Shown here piece after piece: positions 33,771-45,640 of a stretch of DNA of 64,000 bases. Under the pieces are notes generated by a model. That model had not been told where the DNA came from, did not search any database, and worked only from the letters and a program-made list of their open reading frames with translations. The stretch spans positions 343,210,183 through 343,274,182 of the forward strand of contig NC_135497.1 in assembly GCF_052857255.1 (NCBI RefSeq). Direction: 5' to 3'. A program made the translations under genes and the position numbers. Positions within the stretch are counted from its first letter, which is position 1; the number at the start of each line of letters is the position of its first letter. The stretch is from Amblyomma americanum (lineage: Eukaryota; Arthropoda; Arachnida; Ixodida; Ixodidae).

Positions 33771-34220
33771 GTGCAACCCTCACACCATGTCTACCGTTAT
33801 TTAGCACTTTAATCACTTTTGAGCACATCGTATAGTTGGTCCGTACGTATAGCTTGGTCTTAATCTTCATTATTCCATTTTTATTTTGTCCTGTTTCTTT
33901 TTGGCTTTTTAAGTCGTTATACTTTTAATACCTTTTATCGATTTTAGCTTTCAAGACCATGTTTTTATCACCGCTTGTTTATGGCGTGTTTCTTGTTGGC
34001 CATTCATATTCACATTCATCTAATTTTTTCCTTTGTATGTTATTGTTAAGAGCTGTTTTGGTCGTTGCTTGTTTGTTGCCACCGCCACTTCATTTACATC
34101 GTGCGTCATTGTCCTAAAAAAATTGTTTTGCTCTGCTTGTGCATCATTGCTTCTGACACGAAACTGTATAAATACGCTGTGATATTTTTTTCGAAATAAA
34201 GATGAAAGTTCAGCGCTTCT

Positions 34221-34459
34221 GTCCGTGTCGTGCTCCTTGTTTCTTGTCGATTCTTCCTTTTCGCGCTGGTCCTTCTGAGGTCATGGCTCACTAACGAGCC
34301 AAATAACAACTTTTTCTGAAAGTCGTAACTGTTCGATGGGACCGATGGAAACACTATAAAAGAAAGATTTTTACTACGTATCATAATAATGGTCACTTAC
34401 ATTAAATATTTTCTTAAGAGTGTTACAATTTTCCAACTTTCAAAATTCTTGCCCAAGAA
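34221..34459. other. Spacer right of the PLE
   Basis: No gene. It may include PLE 3' or terminal-repeat sequence. Confidence 0.35.
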
Positions 34460-34605
34460 AGCTGGACATGCGCCTACACGGCAGTTTAGACAACGAAAAA
34501 CATCTGATCCGAATGAAGTCAGCTTAATTACGCATAGAGCTTGTGTGTTACATTATGATTTCCAACAGGCAAGGCAATGGAGCCTACACGACTGAGGATT
34601 TGCAA
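34460..34605 (+). repeat. Direct repeat right of the Penelope-like element
   Basis: Partner of 31085-31225. The repeat pair brackets the element at about 0.5 kb on the left and 0.25 kb beyond its proposed end on the right. Confidence 0.65.
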
Positions 34606-36251
34606 AGTTCTATAGATAAGTCAAAACTCATAGTATGGTGAAATTAACATGCGATTAATACTGGTGTAATGACCGTATAAAGATGCATAAACATATGAAA
34701 TCTTACGCTATTGTACGAATAAATATAAAAGTATGCGACGAGATTCTGAGATCGAGCTGCACGAATACGGAAAGAATTCGAGAGAGTGGGAGTAAACGGT
34801 AGCTTGTCTGCACAGTGGTAATGTCCTGTCAGGAGGACCGCCGCCGGAGTGCCGATGCTCGCTGTGGGGTCCACATGGTACCACGGATGCCAGTGACCTT
34901 TGGCCGTGCATCTTCAGAGACTGCCAGCACCGCACTCGACGTTTCAGACCATCGTGGTTCTTCCCTCGGCAGCCACCTTCTGACCTCTCCCTCCTCTCCT
35001 TACAAGTGGACAGCTCGATATTCCTCTCTCCACATTTCCACCTCATAACTTTGGCAGGTTGTTCTCTGAGAGTTCAGAGAACCCCGAAAGCCGGAATTTT
35101 TTTTTCCTGAATGGTGGCTGTACTGCTATCGGATTAAAACCTATTGTAATTTAAGCAGTAATTTTAAATAAAACAAAAAAATGTAGGTTTATTTGTTTGT
35201 TTTCTCCCGCTGCGATCAGTTGCCGGAAGTGTAGGGTGGGGGAGGGTGGATGGGGCTAGGGTGACCGCAGTACAACTTGCTGACGTGGCATGGTCGTTTC
35301 ATGGACCCACTCGCCGATCGTTGAAAGGGAATCGTGGTAGGTGCGAAAGCAGTGTACTTCGTTACTGGAAGGTTCAGGCAGCCCACGCAGAGGCTTCTTT
35401 TTCAAGGCGCCTTCAGTTGGAAGAGGTCGTTCCTCCAACGTTTTCTTTCTCACCCGTCAGTTGCCTCCTCCTCGTAACATATGGTGTCCGACGACGGATC
35501 CTCTCTGGTGGTGGTTCGTGTTGTGAAGCGCTACACATGTCCGAAGCCATCGCTCCTCCTTGAAGTAAATTTTGCTGGACGAGTTGGTTCATGGTTTCAA
35601 ATTGACACCAAATTGCGTGAAAACAAAATGCAGGCAATAAAATGAGGTTCAAGCTTGCGCTAGGTCTCTCCAATTTCATCTACCGTGTCTGTGTTTTGTG
35701 CTCGAGCAATTGGTTGCCAATTTCACACCACTCCTTCGCAGAAGCGCTGTGTTCGCTTGGGCCCGGCCAAGTCCTACACTTTTTGTCTGGTTGGGAAGCC
35801 TTTCCACGGTGATATATGGGCACCAGTACATTCAGAACAACTTTCGAGAATTTTGCATTGCAGCTCGCTTTCTGTCGAGAAACAGTGTCGCCTGCTTGGC
35901 AACTCGGCGGTTTCCCTCATAACTCATTGAAGCTTTTTCTCTGCGTCTCTTAGTTCCGTAGTGTTTCCCACCGCTTCCTCCCCTTTGGTGTTTAGTTAGT
36001 AAGGAGCTCAGAGTGAACAGGCCACGCGAATTGTACAATCCATCTTTAGACTATAGTTCACGTAAAGTTTTTTTCTATAAAGTTGTTATGACATGGTTTG
36101 CAAACAAATCGTGAATTTATGCTGCGGGCACTAGCCACTGATAAAAGAGGTGGAGGTATCTGCGGGGATGTATTTCGCTATGCGCGAGCATTTAATTATT
36201 ATTAACAATGAGAAGTTACAGGCTCATAAAGCATCGCCCAGTGGCGCTGCG
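34606..36251. other. Intergenic, GC-rich patches without recognised genes
   Basis: Patches at 34790-35050 and 35230-35560 are open in several frames but show no known domain or splice structure. They may be decayed repeats. Confidence 0.4.
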
Positions 36252-36502
36252 GGATGGATGGATGGATGGATGGATGGATGGATGGATGGATGGATGGATG
36301 GATGGATGGATGGATGGATGGATGGATGGATGGATGGATGGATGGATGGATGGATGGATGGATGGATGGATGGATGGATGGATGGATGGATGGATGGATG
36401 AATGGACGGACGTACGGACGGACGGACGGACGGACGGACGGACGGACGGACGGACGGATGGATGGATGGATGGAGGGATGGATGGATAGATGGATGAATG
36501 GA
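36252..36502. repeat. (GGAT)n array with an internal switch to (GGAC)n
   Basis: Tetranucleotide array: GGAT units to about 36400, GGAC units from about 36401 to 36458, then GGAT again to 36502. The long low-complexity open frames on both strands are artefacts. It continues directly into a LINE-like 3' UTR, so it probably grew from a retrotransposon tail. Confidence 0.93.
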
Positions 36503-36690
36503 TAAGGCTGAATCCTTTAAAACTGGCGGTGGCTCAAGCCACCAAGCCATCACAGGTAAAAATTTTACTCCTTTCTTGATTTTCGCCACCAATCAGATAA
36601 CCATCGCTTGGTTACTTCTATCCACTAAACATCTATTTTTCCTTCATTGTCATAAATGCCCAATGCTTTCAATAAATTAGCTCCGCTGCT
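36503..36690 (-). repeat. Retrotransposon 3' UTR-like unit, minus strand
   Basis: Read on the minus strand, GGTGGCTTGAGCCACC (hairpin), TTTTAAAGGATTCAGCC and TTATCCATTCATCC lead straight into the CATC-type tail formed by the array on the left. The class is inferred from this tail arrangement. Confidence 0.5.
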
Positions 36691-36720
36691 TTTCACTATA
36701 GGGTGAAGCACTTTACAGAA

Positions 36721-37630
36721 TGAGTGAATGAATGAACTTTAGTGCTCTACTAAAGGAGTCTTGCTGCTTGCCCGTAAATTACCGATGTCTTCCAGGCTTA
36801 GCGTGGTTCGCGCCCCTAGTCCAAGGCACCACTGTCCCTGGAAATCCGGCATGCGTGGCACACTAGGTCTCTTTGGACCTTGAGCTGGCTGCTGGTTAGC
36901 CGGTCCTCCCACTGCTCCGCATTTGGCTCTTTGTTACCTTGGTAAGCTACATTGTGTATGCATTCCCATGTGATATGATACAGCGCGGGGGTTGCCCCGC
37001 ACCACGGACATGTATCCCTATACTGCTCCGGATACATCTTATGTAGAATGTGAAGGCTGTAGAAGGCTCCTGTTTGGAGTATTCTCCAACATGTCGCTTC
37101 ATATTGTGTTAGCAGTGAATGTGGCTGGGGATATTTGTATCTTCTGCTTTTGATGAGGTTGAGGATAGCTGCGTACGTGAGCTCCACCGTTATCTCCGGG
37201 CCGTCCGAGGCGTTTGACGCACCAGCTCGGATAGTAAGCTCGCGAGCTAGCTTGTCCGCCTTCAGACTGCATTCGACTCCAGCGTGTCCCGGCGTGTCCT
37301 GTAGATCCTATGTTGGATCTTTTCGTTGGTTCGCTGCGTTTTCAAGAGAATTCTTAGTGCTATCTTGTTCATTCTTCCTACCATGTAGCGTCTGCACGCT
37401 TCTTGGGAATATGTTATGATTGTGAGAAATTTGTTGGTGTGATAACCCTCGGCTGCCGCTAGAGCTACGGCGATATCCTCTGCCAATGTTATGTACCCAT
37501 CTCTCGTGGATGCGCCGCTGATGAGGCCACCCTCCTTTGTTGTGACAACCGATACCGTTTTCTTGATGCCTTGGCTACGTGTCCACGGGTACAGAGTGGC
37601 GTCAGTGTAGACTACCTGATCTTGTGTGGC
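36721..37630 (-). pseudogene. LINE E: RNase H and Cys-motif 3' end of an I-like LINE
   Basis: 5'-truncated LINE on the minus strand. The RNase H starts near 37608 with VVYTDATLYPW. It has the glutamate region AEDIAVALAAAEG, but reads ITYSQEACRR where the conserved TDSQ aspartate is expected. It ends with GHAGVECSLKADKLAREL. A stop-free piece (37187-36816) then gives ELTYAAILNLIKSRR, CPWCGATPALYHITWEC and SRDSGALD. The 3' tail is a TTCA-type repeat at 36721-36735. The C-terminus matches LINE D (CPWC, GALE), so the two are one family. Confidence 0.8.
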
Positions 37631-37639
37631 TCTCTTCGC

Positions 37640-38965
37640 CTCTACATATTCAGCCTTTTACAGAAACGTATCAAGTGTTCAGCGGCATCCTCCTCTGCAC
37701 ACGCTCCGACCAACGTGTCTATCACATGGCACTTGACTCTATATGTTTTAGCCCGCAAAACGTCCGCCCTGGCCTCGAAAAAGAGCTGCCCCGACAATAA
37801 TCACAGACATTTTCTTTGGCAATTTCCAGCTTAAAGATCCTGTATGTTCCCAGTGCCGATTTCGTCAGCCTTCCTATTTTCCAGAGAGCTCTTTCTTTTT
37901 TAACCTTTCTCAGAACCGATAATTGCTGATTTGCCCCAAAGTCCTCTGCAGAAATTTGCTTGTCAATTTTGTAGTTTGCTTTCTCCATTTTGTGTCCGCA
38001 CTTCTTATTTATAGGTACCTGAAGACTTTCCTAACCAGCTCCTTTTTCTCCATTTTTCTTAATCGCTCCTCAAATGCCATCTTACTACTAGCTTCTCGGC
38101 TCTCAAACGACGCCGATCCCATACCACTCCGTACCCCATAATTAGGAATATTGCCGTGTTCTCCCAAAACTAGCCTCTCTAAACTACGTATTTGATTTCT
38201 AACCTTGCGTGAACATCTCGTCTGAAGCACAAGACCGCATTGCCGAAAGTCAGACTAGGAACCATCAACCCTTTCCAGATCCCTCTTACCACTTATTACC
38301 TATTTTAATTCCACAGGGCCCTGTTTTTCATGACAGCTGCATTCCTACTAGCTTTATTCATTACATATTTTTCATGCTCTGTGAAATACTCAACACACTT
38401 ATTTATCCACAACCGAAGATACTTGTACTTATCCACTACTTCTGGCGTCAACTGCTGCATTCAATGCTCGCCGGCCTCATCAGTAAGTATAATGACTGCA
38501 GATTTTTTTTTACTAAACTTGAAACCTAATCTAGCTGCCTCTTTACCGCATATATCTATCAACTTCTGCAAATGTTCTTTATTGTCAGCCATTATCAATA
38601 TATCATCTGTCTACATTATGGATGCTTAGTTCATTTGCCTTGTTTGTAAAAAGAAAGGTTGATGCCCAGTCAGCACCTCAATAGTTGGGTCTCTAACCCT
38701 GGTAGGTACAACATGAACAACAAAGGAGAAAGAGGACATCCTTTCCTAAGCCCCCACTGTATTTCTAGAGGCCCTGATACACCTGTTTCCTATTTTAGAA
38801 GTACTCTGTTACTATTATGTATATCTTTTAAAAATTAATTAGTCCATCTTCAACTTCCAATGTGGCCGGTATGTTCCACATATCCTCTTGAATAACGTCG
38901 CCGTAGGCTTGCCTGATGTCCAGAAATGCTAGCCATAGGGGCCTGTGTTCCTTTCCATCAATTTC
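37640..38965 (-). pseudogene. LINE F: reverse transcriptase of a second LINE type
   Basis: Minus-strand RT fragment with frequent stops. In order: PLWLAFLDIRQAYGDV (about 38945), GLRKGCPLSPLLFMLYL (about 38745), TDDILIMADNKEHLQ holding the DD pair (about 38605), KYKYLRLWINK, then ALWN and GLMVPSLTFGNAVLC (about 38290-38250), SFESREASSKMAFEERLRKM and a C-terminal Cys/His end EHLIRFC (about 37665). The motif order differs from the I/R1-like and CR1-like elements in this window. I cannot place it in a clade by eye. It abuts LINE E at about 37615-37640. Confidence 0.72.
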
Positions 38966-39134
38966 TATACACTGCGTCAATAAAAACAGGTCTCGCGCGG
39001 CTCCTGATACGCAGCGCCATCTGTAGAGGAAAAGTAAAAACTGGGACGTTGACCGCTAGGGTCACAGTTTTCGCCGCAGTATTCTCGCGCGCTTCCTTGC
39101 ACGTGTACGTGCTCGCGCTATTGAGTCGCCATGC
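38966..39134. other. Spacer between LINE fragments
   Basis: GC-rich 170 bp containing GCGCCATCTGT. No gene is seen. Confidence 0.35.
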
Positions 39135-39440
39135 GTGAGTGAGTGAGTGAACGTTTATTGAAGAGGATGGTGGCTGGAGCGCCTGTGTGTTGAGCCTCAG
39201 TCCAGGGCTTCGGAAGGTTCTGCTGACCTTCTGACGGTCAGAAGGAGCGCTGCCTGGTCGTCGAGGCCTGCGTGGGTTAGGTTCACCGTCCACACCTCCA
39301 GGGCCGCATTACGTGCGATTTTTGGCAATATGTCCATATGATATGTGTTAGGGTTGAAGTGTCGCCGTACCATGGAAATTTGTCTTCGTATAGTGGTCGG
39401 TGTTTTTTTTTGTTTATAGTCGTAAGGCATTATATGCATA
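39135..39440 (-). repeat. LINE G: 3' end with TCAC-repeat tail, minus strand
   Basis: On the minus strand a frame from 39439 ends SAEPSEALD and a stop, like the GALD/GALE endings of LINEs D and E. An AATAAACGTTCACTCACTCACTCACG tail follows (39135-39160). Only the extreme C-terminus and 3' UTR remain. Confidence 0.55.
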
Positions 39441-42400
39441 GATTACGACCTGGTTTTTTTTCTACGACCACTAATTAATTTATAATCCCATTTCTTTTTC
39501 GTGCTGTTTCGGTTTCGGTTTTAACCGCCAAGTGATGACTGCGGCAACCACGTGTACCTATATGTCACGTGAGACATGGAAAAACTGCAATATAATCACT
39601 AGTTCCTCATCGGTTGTCATTCCGACTGTTGAAGGAGGCTGGCACTGCAGTAAATTCAAACGACGAAGCAGCGATTACATGGTCGTTTTTCTATTGCTCA
39701 CGTGACACAAAAGTCTTTTACATCACAGCCATCGTCAGGCTGTTCAAAGCGAAATCAAAACCGCATGAGAGAAAAAATTCGATTATAAATTATTTATCGG
39801 TTGTAGGCGAATATCACACGGTGATTCACGTGTAGTGTCCTCCGCGTCATTAGAGAAGAAAACATGCCACCAAAAATAGGTGTCTATACTCCTTTAATAC
39901 GTTTCGCATCGCTTAAAGCATCGAAATTGAACTACTATAGGTATAAAAAAACTGATTACATATTTCATAACAGAAGCTTAATTGCGTGCCAATTTCAGCC
40001 CTCTAACTTCAAATTACAAAAACCATTTTTCGAGGAGCGTTTCTCTTTAAGTCACATTACCGCTTTTTGCAAAGCTCTCGGGTTCTGAAGCACTAAAAGT
40101 CTTACCGGACTTTGCTTACCAGCTTCTTAGCTCTATGAAGTCATTGTGAATGAAACATAAGTACGGCGTCCGCACACGAACTGAAGAAACATTTGGGATT
40201 AATTAGTCGGACATAGATTGAGCTGAGCAGGAACTGTGAGCCTGCCTTTGCTATTTTGGCGCTCGATTTCCAGCTCTGAGTGCATTGCATTGGCTGTGTA
40301 ATGATCCATGTTGGATATTATCGAGTCATAATTCCTGATAATCGTAGTATTATTTCCTCTGTTTTGTGGTGGTACTGCCCCTGGCTTCCCGGAGCATAGA
40401 GGAGGCTGCGCGTGCGGTCGTATCTTTACTTTGGAGGGTGTATCCAAGAAATGCTTAGCTCATAGTATCCACGTAGTGTGGTATTTCTCCTTTCGGTCTG
40501 TCTGTTCGGGCTAAGCAGGTTTGATAATGTACGGCACAATCCTTATGCCACATTTCTCTTTTGTCTGCTAAGGCCTGACCTCTATTTTTTCAATTATTTT
40601 GTGCCCTTTATTCATGCAAAAGCTTCCTAAACTAACTGTCTAAAATAAGACAGCGTTCACACTCAGTTTCAGCAAAGTATGGGGCCTGTAGACGTTGACA
40701 TCTTCATTGTGTAATACATCCGAGCCCAATTGATGTTCCTCCGTGAATTCTTGCATGTCAGTAGCAGACTAATTGCAATGTTATAGGCTGTTTGATATGC
40801 GCTTGCAAAAATTAAAGACTATGCTGAGTGGTAGAAAAAGGAGTTAAGGTGATCATTTTCAGCAAATTGGTATGAGTGGCATTCAAGACACTGTATTTTC
40901 TTGTGGGAAAAAAATTAAAGTACTGATTGAACTAGAAGCAGAAACCAGAAAATTTTAGGCTTCCATTCTAAAACGACGCACTCTTTTTAGTTAAATTCGT
41001 AGTGACAATAACATTTGCACTTTTGTAGTGCACTTATAGCTTTCGTGTTGTTTCGGGCCGTGCGTGGGCATGTATTGGAAAACCGCGCTGGGCTCGGGCA
41101 GGTAACGGTAACAGATACTGGGCCGAGGCTAATAATTACGGCCCACGCAATGCTCTAGTAAGCACGACCATGCCGCCATGTGTAGCTGCGAAAAGTGTAA
41201 GGGGCGAATTGCATGCCGTTTACCTGGATAGCTCACGCTGGCAATCACTTTCCCAGACAAACAGTTGCAAGATCAAACTTCCTATAATTTGCGGCACGCG
41301 CTTGAATCCAAATCCACCAAACCACTTGCTGTTCGGTGGCCACTAGTCAGATGGCCCGCATTTAATGGCGCCGGTTTATCGCCTTTTTCATTCGCCTCCG
41401 ACTGCTGGCTTTGCCAGTGTATCGTTTTGAGTTTATTGCTTTGAACTGCACACGCATCACCATGCCACCCTTCGCGGAGCTACATAATGTGTGATGGGGC
41501 AGGAGGGAGCATGTGTCCTATATTTTGAGTCAACTTTATTGGGGGGCCAGAAACTGTCGCCAGTTGGGAGGTATACATATAGGCAGCAATAAATGTTATA
41601 GCGCTTTATGACTTGTGTAGAAATTTTAGTGCTGAAGGACTACTTCACTAGCAATCCTGAAAAAGCCGATGGGTGTCTGGAGCCTCTAAGGTACCTGCAG
41701 AAATAAAATAAGTATTGCCGCAACTGGGTTTCGAATACGCGGTGGTGCGAACAGATCAGCTTCACTGGCCACTGCACGAGATCACTATTCTATTGCCGCA
41801 ACCAGTCACTCCACGTGTTTAACTGCCACACTCTCATGCTGTGCATTGCATATCATCGTCTTCATCAACTTCCAACCGTGCACAAAGAGCACTATTAGCT
41901 TCCTACCCCCAAAAATTTGTGGGTAAACATGAAACCTCTGAGACAGCCATTAATAGGAAGGAAACGCGCATAACACGCTCCCTGGGTCACTGGACACTTC
42001 AATCCCGTTTTGAAGCACGTGATGGTGGTTTCCGCCCTATATAAAATGTGATTTCACCCAATATTTCGTGCTTAGCAATAATAAACCTCCACCAGTTTTT
42101 TAGGATGTGTTCGCTTATGTCCGCGTAATTTTCACACCCCCATTTTGCAGCTTTAATTCAAACAAAAATGTACGCAGATTACGTGAGTAAATAGAGTAAC
42201 TGGTGTCAATGCCCCTCTGAAGCACAAGTTTAAATTAGGGAGCATAAGCTGCTGTGGCTCTTTATGTGCAGAACTAAAACAAATATATACGTGGAGGTAA
42301 GTCAAGTATGTTGATACCACTACTCAAATTCGCTTTAGGATATATTTTGTGTTTTTCAAGTTGTGTTAGAGGTGCTTTGGGGGACGTGATGATGCCCCGG

Positions 42401-44958
42401 GAGGCACCAAACCTTGGTCCATATTACCTTGAATTCCTCAATATAATGCTAATGTGACTGTGGCTACCTGTTGCCATTCTGGTGGCCTCTTCAATGTGCA
42501 AGACCGTGAATTATGGCTCTGTGGGTCAGATATACACATGTGAAGTTAGTAATATTAGTCTTTCATGATATTTTACTATAAGTGAGACACCTTATCTGCA
42601 TATTAGTGTTTATATTCGGCATAAAATTGCCGTTGGTAGCTATGTTTTGAATCAGCCTAGCTCTGATCCCATTTCACTGGTCCTCTCGTAGCAGCACATG
42701 GTAGCGCAGTGCCATTTCAATTAATTTTTTTTCCGCTTGCCAATATCTACCTCTCACGTGGAAGAGATAAGGCAAAAGCCCCATCCACAAGCAGCTCATT
42801 CCTAAATAATGAGAGCTGCACTGATTCGCCTCTATGACTGGCAACGGAAGCTCGCAAACGAAGCTCGAACTAACTAGTGGCAATGGGGAAACTCCAGAGA
42901 GTTGGCATCAAAGTTGAGCATGGTTACTAAGTAGACACAAACTGTGCAAACAGATATGGTTAGTTCGGAGACTACATTTTAAAAACGCAGAGTGGGGGAG
43001 ATGAACAGGAACTTGGATTACACGACAGCCACTAACTGAAAACTAGCTTATTTCGCGCAGAGACAAACATGAAAAAGAAGACGGGAGAGGGAGGAATAAC
43101 ACAGTGCGCAGTGATGTGAGCACAAACGCATGCACACACACACGCACGCACTCTTGTATAGTTAAGCTTGCCGGCTAAAAGCATTAATCAGTGAAAGCTT
43201 TTAAAGCTTTGATTTAGCCATTTGCCCCAGCCCATCATTTGGCCGCGGAATCTACCTCGTCATTCATAAGAGAAAGCCTTGATGTGCTAATTTGAATCAG
43301 CGAAATTTTATCTGGTTGTTGCAGGTGGCGGTCATTGAACTAAATTATACTAATTTCAAATAATTAAGTTAAATGAACTCACTAAGTAATATAGGTCTTA
43401 CGGCTGATGCTGTAGATGCCACGGTAGAATACTAGGCTGCATGGGTAAACCAAAAGTTGTAACAGACATTAGAAAAGGATGGTTAGTAGGAGCACAAAGT
43501 ACATACCCAGATGATCTATTGCTAAACACTACCAACTGCAATCCATTACCTGTGCAAACTCCTAAAAATAAGTGGCAAGCTATATGCTTTGTGAGCGCCA
43601 GGCAGGTGGCACAGGTAAAGGGAAACTACCTCAAAGCTGGAAGTGATAGTAGGCAAGGCAATGCAGTTGGAAAGATAATCGAATGAGGTTGTGGTTGAGT
43701 GAGGGCAGGGGCTTTTGTGCTCTGTGTTTTTGTTCACTTTCCTGTCTTCGGAACTCTCCTGTTTCATTTTATGTAAAATAAATACTAGTTGCCAATTAGT
43801 GCATGTATCGTTTATCTCACTCTCACCCATCATTCCTCTTGCACCGTCCACCTCTAGACACATATTAATGGAAACAGGCTGGTGTGGTGTGGGGACAATG
43901 GCACTGAATGAATAGTTAAGAGGCAAGCAGAGGCAGCCAAAACCCGGTTGCCATTATGAAATAGCGGCAGTAATTGAAGAATGAGAGGAAAATAAACCGG
44001 AAGTTTGCTGGGCCTTTGAACCAAGAAAGGCAAAACCTCAGCTTACTTCCATGTTACTCTGCTCAATTTCAGCAGGTCATTTGGCATGCTTCCCACCTTT
44101 CTATGTTGTAGACAAGGCAATAAAATGCACTAAAAGTGAGCATACCCGATAGAAATTGTCGCTGAGATGCCTTTTTAAAAGATAGGTAACACTGTATATT
44201 CTCCTAAATTTTCAGCTAAATTTAAATCGTATACTTTCTAAATTTACTGTAATCAGATACAACTTGAGTCTGCAGTAAACCTCCACCTGCATTCAGGACC
44301 ATCGCACAGCATTTCTTGAAGACAAAAACATTGTCCGTTTACCTTTTTCTTGTTATCTAAAAAATAACCAAACTGCCAGACAAAATTAAAAGCTCCAGAA
44401 TTTTGGTGCCTCTGGACTGTTTGATATAGTCAAACGTCAAAAATGTGATTTCGTTTATCGTTAGATTAGTCAGCGAAGTAATACAGGACACCACACACCG
44501 TACCTAATTGTTGCCTAGTGCTGTTTTTTGTTGGTTTTGTTTGTTTTAAGGTTTTATCCTGCTCTAGTGCACACTTTCTCCAATTAGAAGAAAATTTATG
44601 GTCCGAGGAAATGGCCTGTTCTGTTCATTTAGACCTTTGCTTAGTTTACATAGACCAAACAGCCTGCTGCAGTGGCCTAGCAGAGTTTCGCTGCCGCGTC
44701 AAAAAACGCAAGATTGCTGTCCATTAGCATTTTGATCGAGGTGCAGTGTACTAGATTGCCCTTGTGCTGTGTAGTGTAAGTGGAGCTCCACGCTAGCATC
44801 TCTTGTAACCCATGTGGAGCTCACATATCATGCATAGACCAAACGGGTTCACATGTAAACAGTCACTTGCTGGAACATCAAAATAATCTGCTGAAAAATT
44901 ATTGGTCGTCATCTATGGACTGTGGCTGAACTGGACTTGTAATCCCCTAGCAGACATG
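39441..44958. other. Long AT-rich stretch without recognised genes or transposons
   Basis: About 5.5 kb with very few open frames above 60 codons and no known transposon motif. CACGTG sites occur near 39549, 39567 and 39709. A minus-strand frame at 40447-40199 has no recognised domain. This could be intron or unique intergenic DNA. Confidence 0.45.
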
Positions 44959-45031
44959 GACAAGTGATGCTTGTCATGAATTTTTTCACAAGTGAGGCTT
45001 GTCACAAGTTTGTCACAAGTGAGCCTTGTCA
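44959..45031. repeat. Three copies of an 18-bp dyad-symmetric motif
   Basis: GACAAGTGATGCTTGTCA (44959-44976), CACAAGTGAGGCTTGTCA (44987-45004) and CACAAGTGAGCCTTGTCA (45014-45031). The start-to-start spacings are 28 and 27 bp. Each copy has inverted arms ACAAG/CTTGT. Confidence 0.85.
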
Positions 45032-45185
45032 AGCAGTCTGTATTTTTATGTGTTTTCTGACACTCTTTGTCTGGTTCAAGGCAAATAGGGCTCTTCCAAG
45101 ACATTTATTTGGTTTCCCGACAGATGCCAGCACAAGTACTAAATTAAAAAAAATATGCCCATTAAAGGGTTGAAAGATGACGCAT

Positions 45186-45640
45186 GATCATCATCATAAT
45201 CAGTCTGACTACGTCCACTGCAGGGCGAAGGCCTGCCCCGTGTCTTTCCAATTAACCCTCTCCTTTGCCAGCTGCGGCCACAGTAGCCCTGCAAACTTCT
45301 TAACCTCATCCGCCCACCGGACTTTCTGCAGTGCCCTGCTACACTTGCCTTCTCTTGAAACCCACTCCGTTACCCTTAACGACCAGCGGTTATCTTGCCT
45401 TCGCATTACATGTCCTGCCCAAACCCATTTCTTGCTCTTGATTTTGACTAGGATGTCAATAACGCGCACTTGTCCCCTCACCCACTCTGACCGCTTGCGG
45501 CCTCTTAACGTTACTCCTACCATTTTACTTTCCATAGTTCACTGCGTTGCCCTTAACTTAGGCTGAATCCTTTTGGTTAGCTTCCACGTTTTTGCTTCAT
45601 TGGTGAGTGCTGGTAAGACACGGGAATGTGATTCAAAGAA
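45186..45640 (-). pseudogene. LINE I: RTE-like LINE, ORF2 C-terminus and tail
   Basis: Minus-strand C-terminal RT region: VLPALTNEAKTWKLTKRIQPK (about 45625), a stop at the ERSM-type position, then the open frame 45535-45209 with MESKMVGVTLRGRKRSEWVR, IKSKKWVWAGHVMRRQDNRW and RALQKVRWADEVKKFAG. The WAGHVMRR..DNRW motif is characteristic of RTE-like LINE C-termini. The tail is an ATGATG repeat at 45186-45198. The element is 5'-truncated. Confidence 0.8.

Larger units (their letters stand above)
31640..34220 (+). mobile_element. Penelope-like element (PLE), degenerate
   Basis: Core RT followed by a GIY-YIG endonuclease remnant, the defining order of canonical Penelope-like elements. The 3' part (33780-34220) is AT-rich and ends near AATAAAGATGAAAGTTCAGC (about 34195). 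All coding parts need frame changes. Direct repeats flank the element at 31085-31225 and 34460-34605. Confidence 0.82.

Noticed and set aside
36150..36592. Long repetitive frames over the GGAT/GGAC array
   Set aside because: Low-complexity translation of a microsatellite.
40199..40447. 82-codon minus-strand frame that looks repeat-derived
   Set aside because: Cannot be matched to any family by eye.
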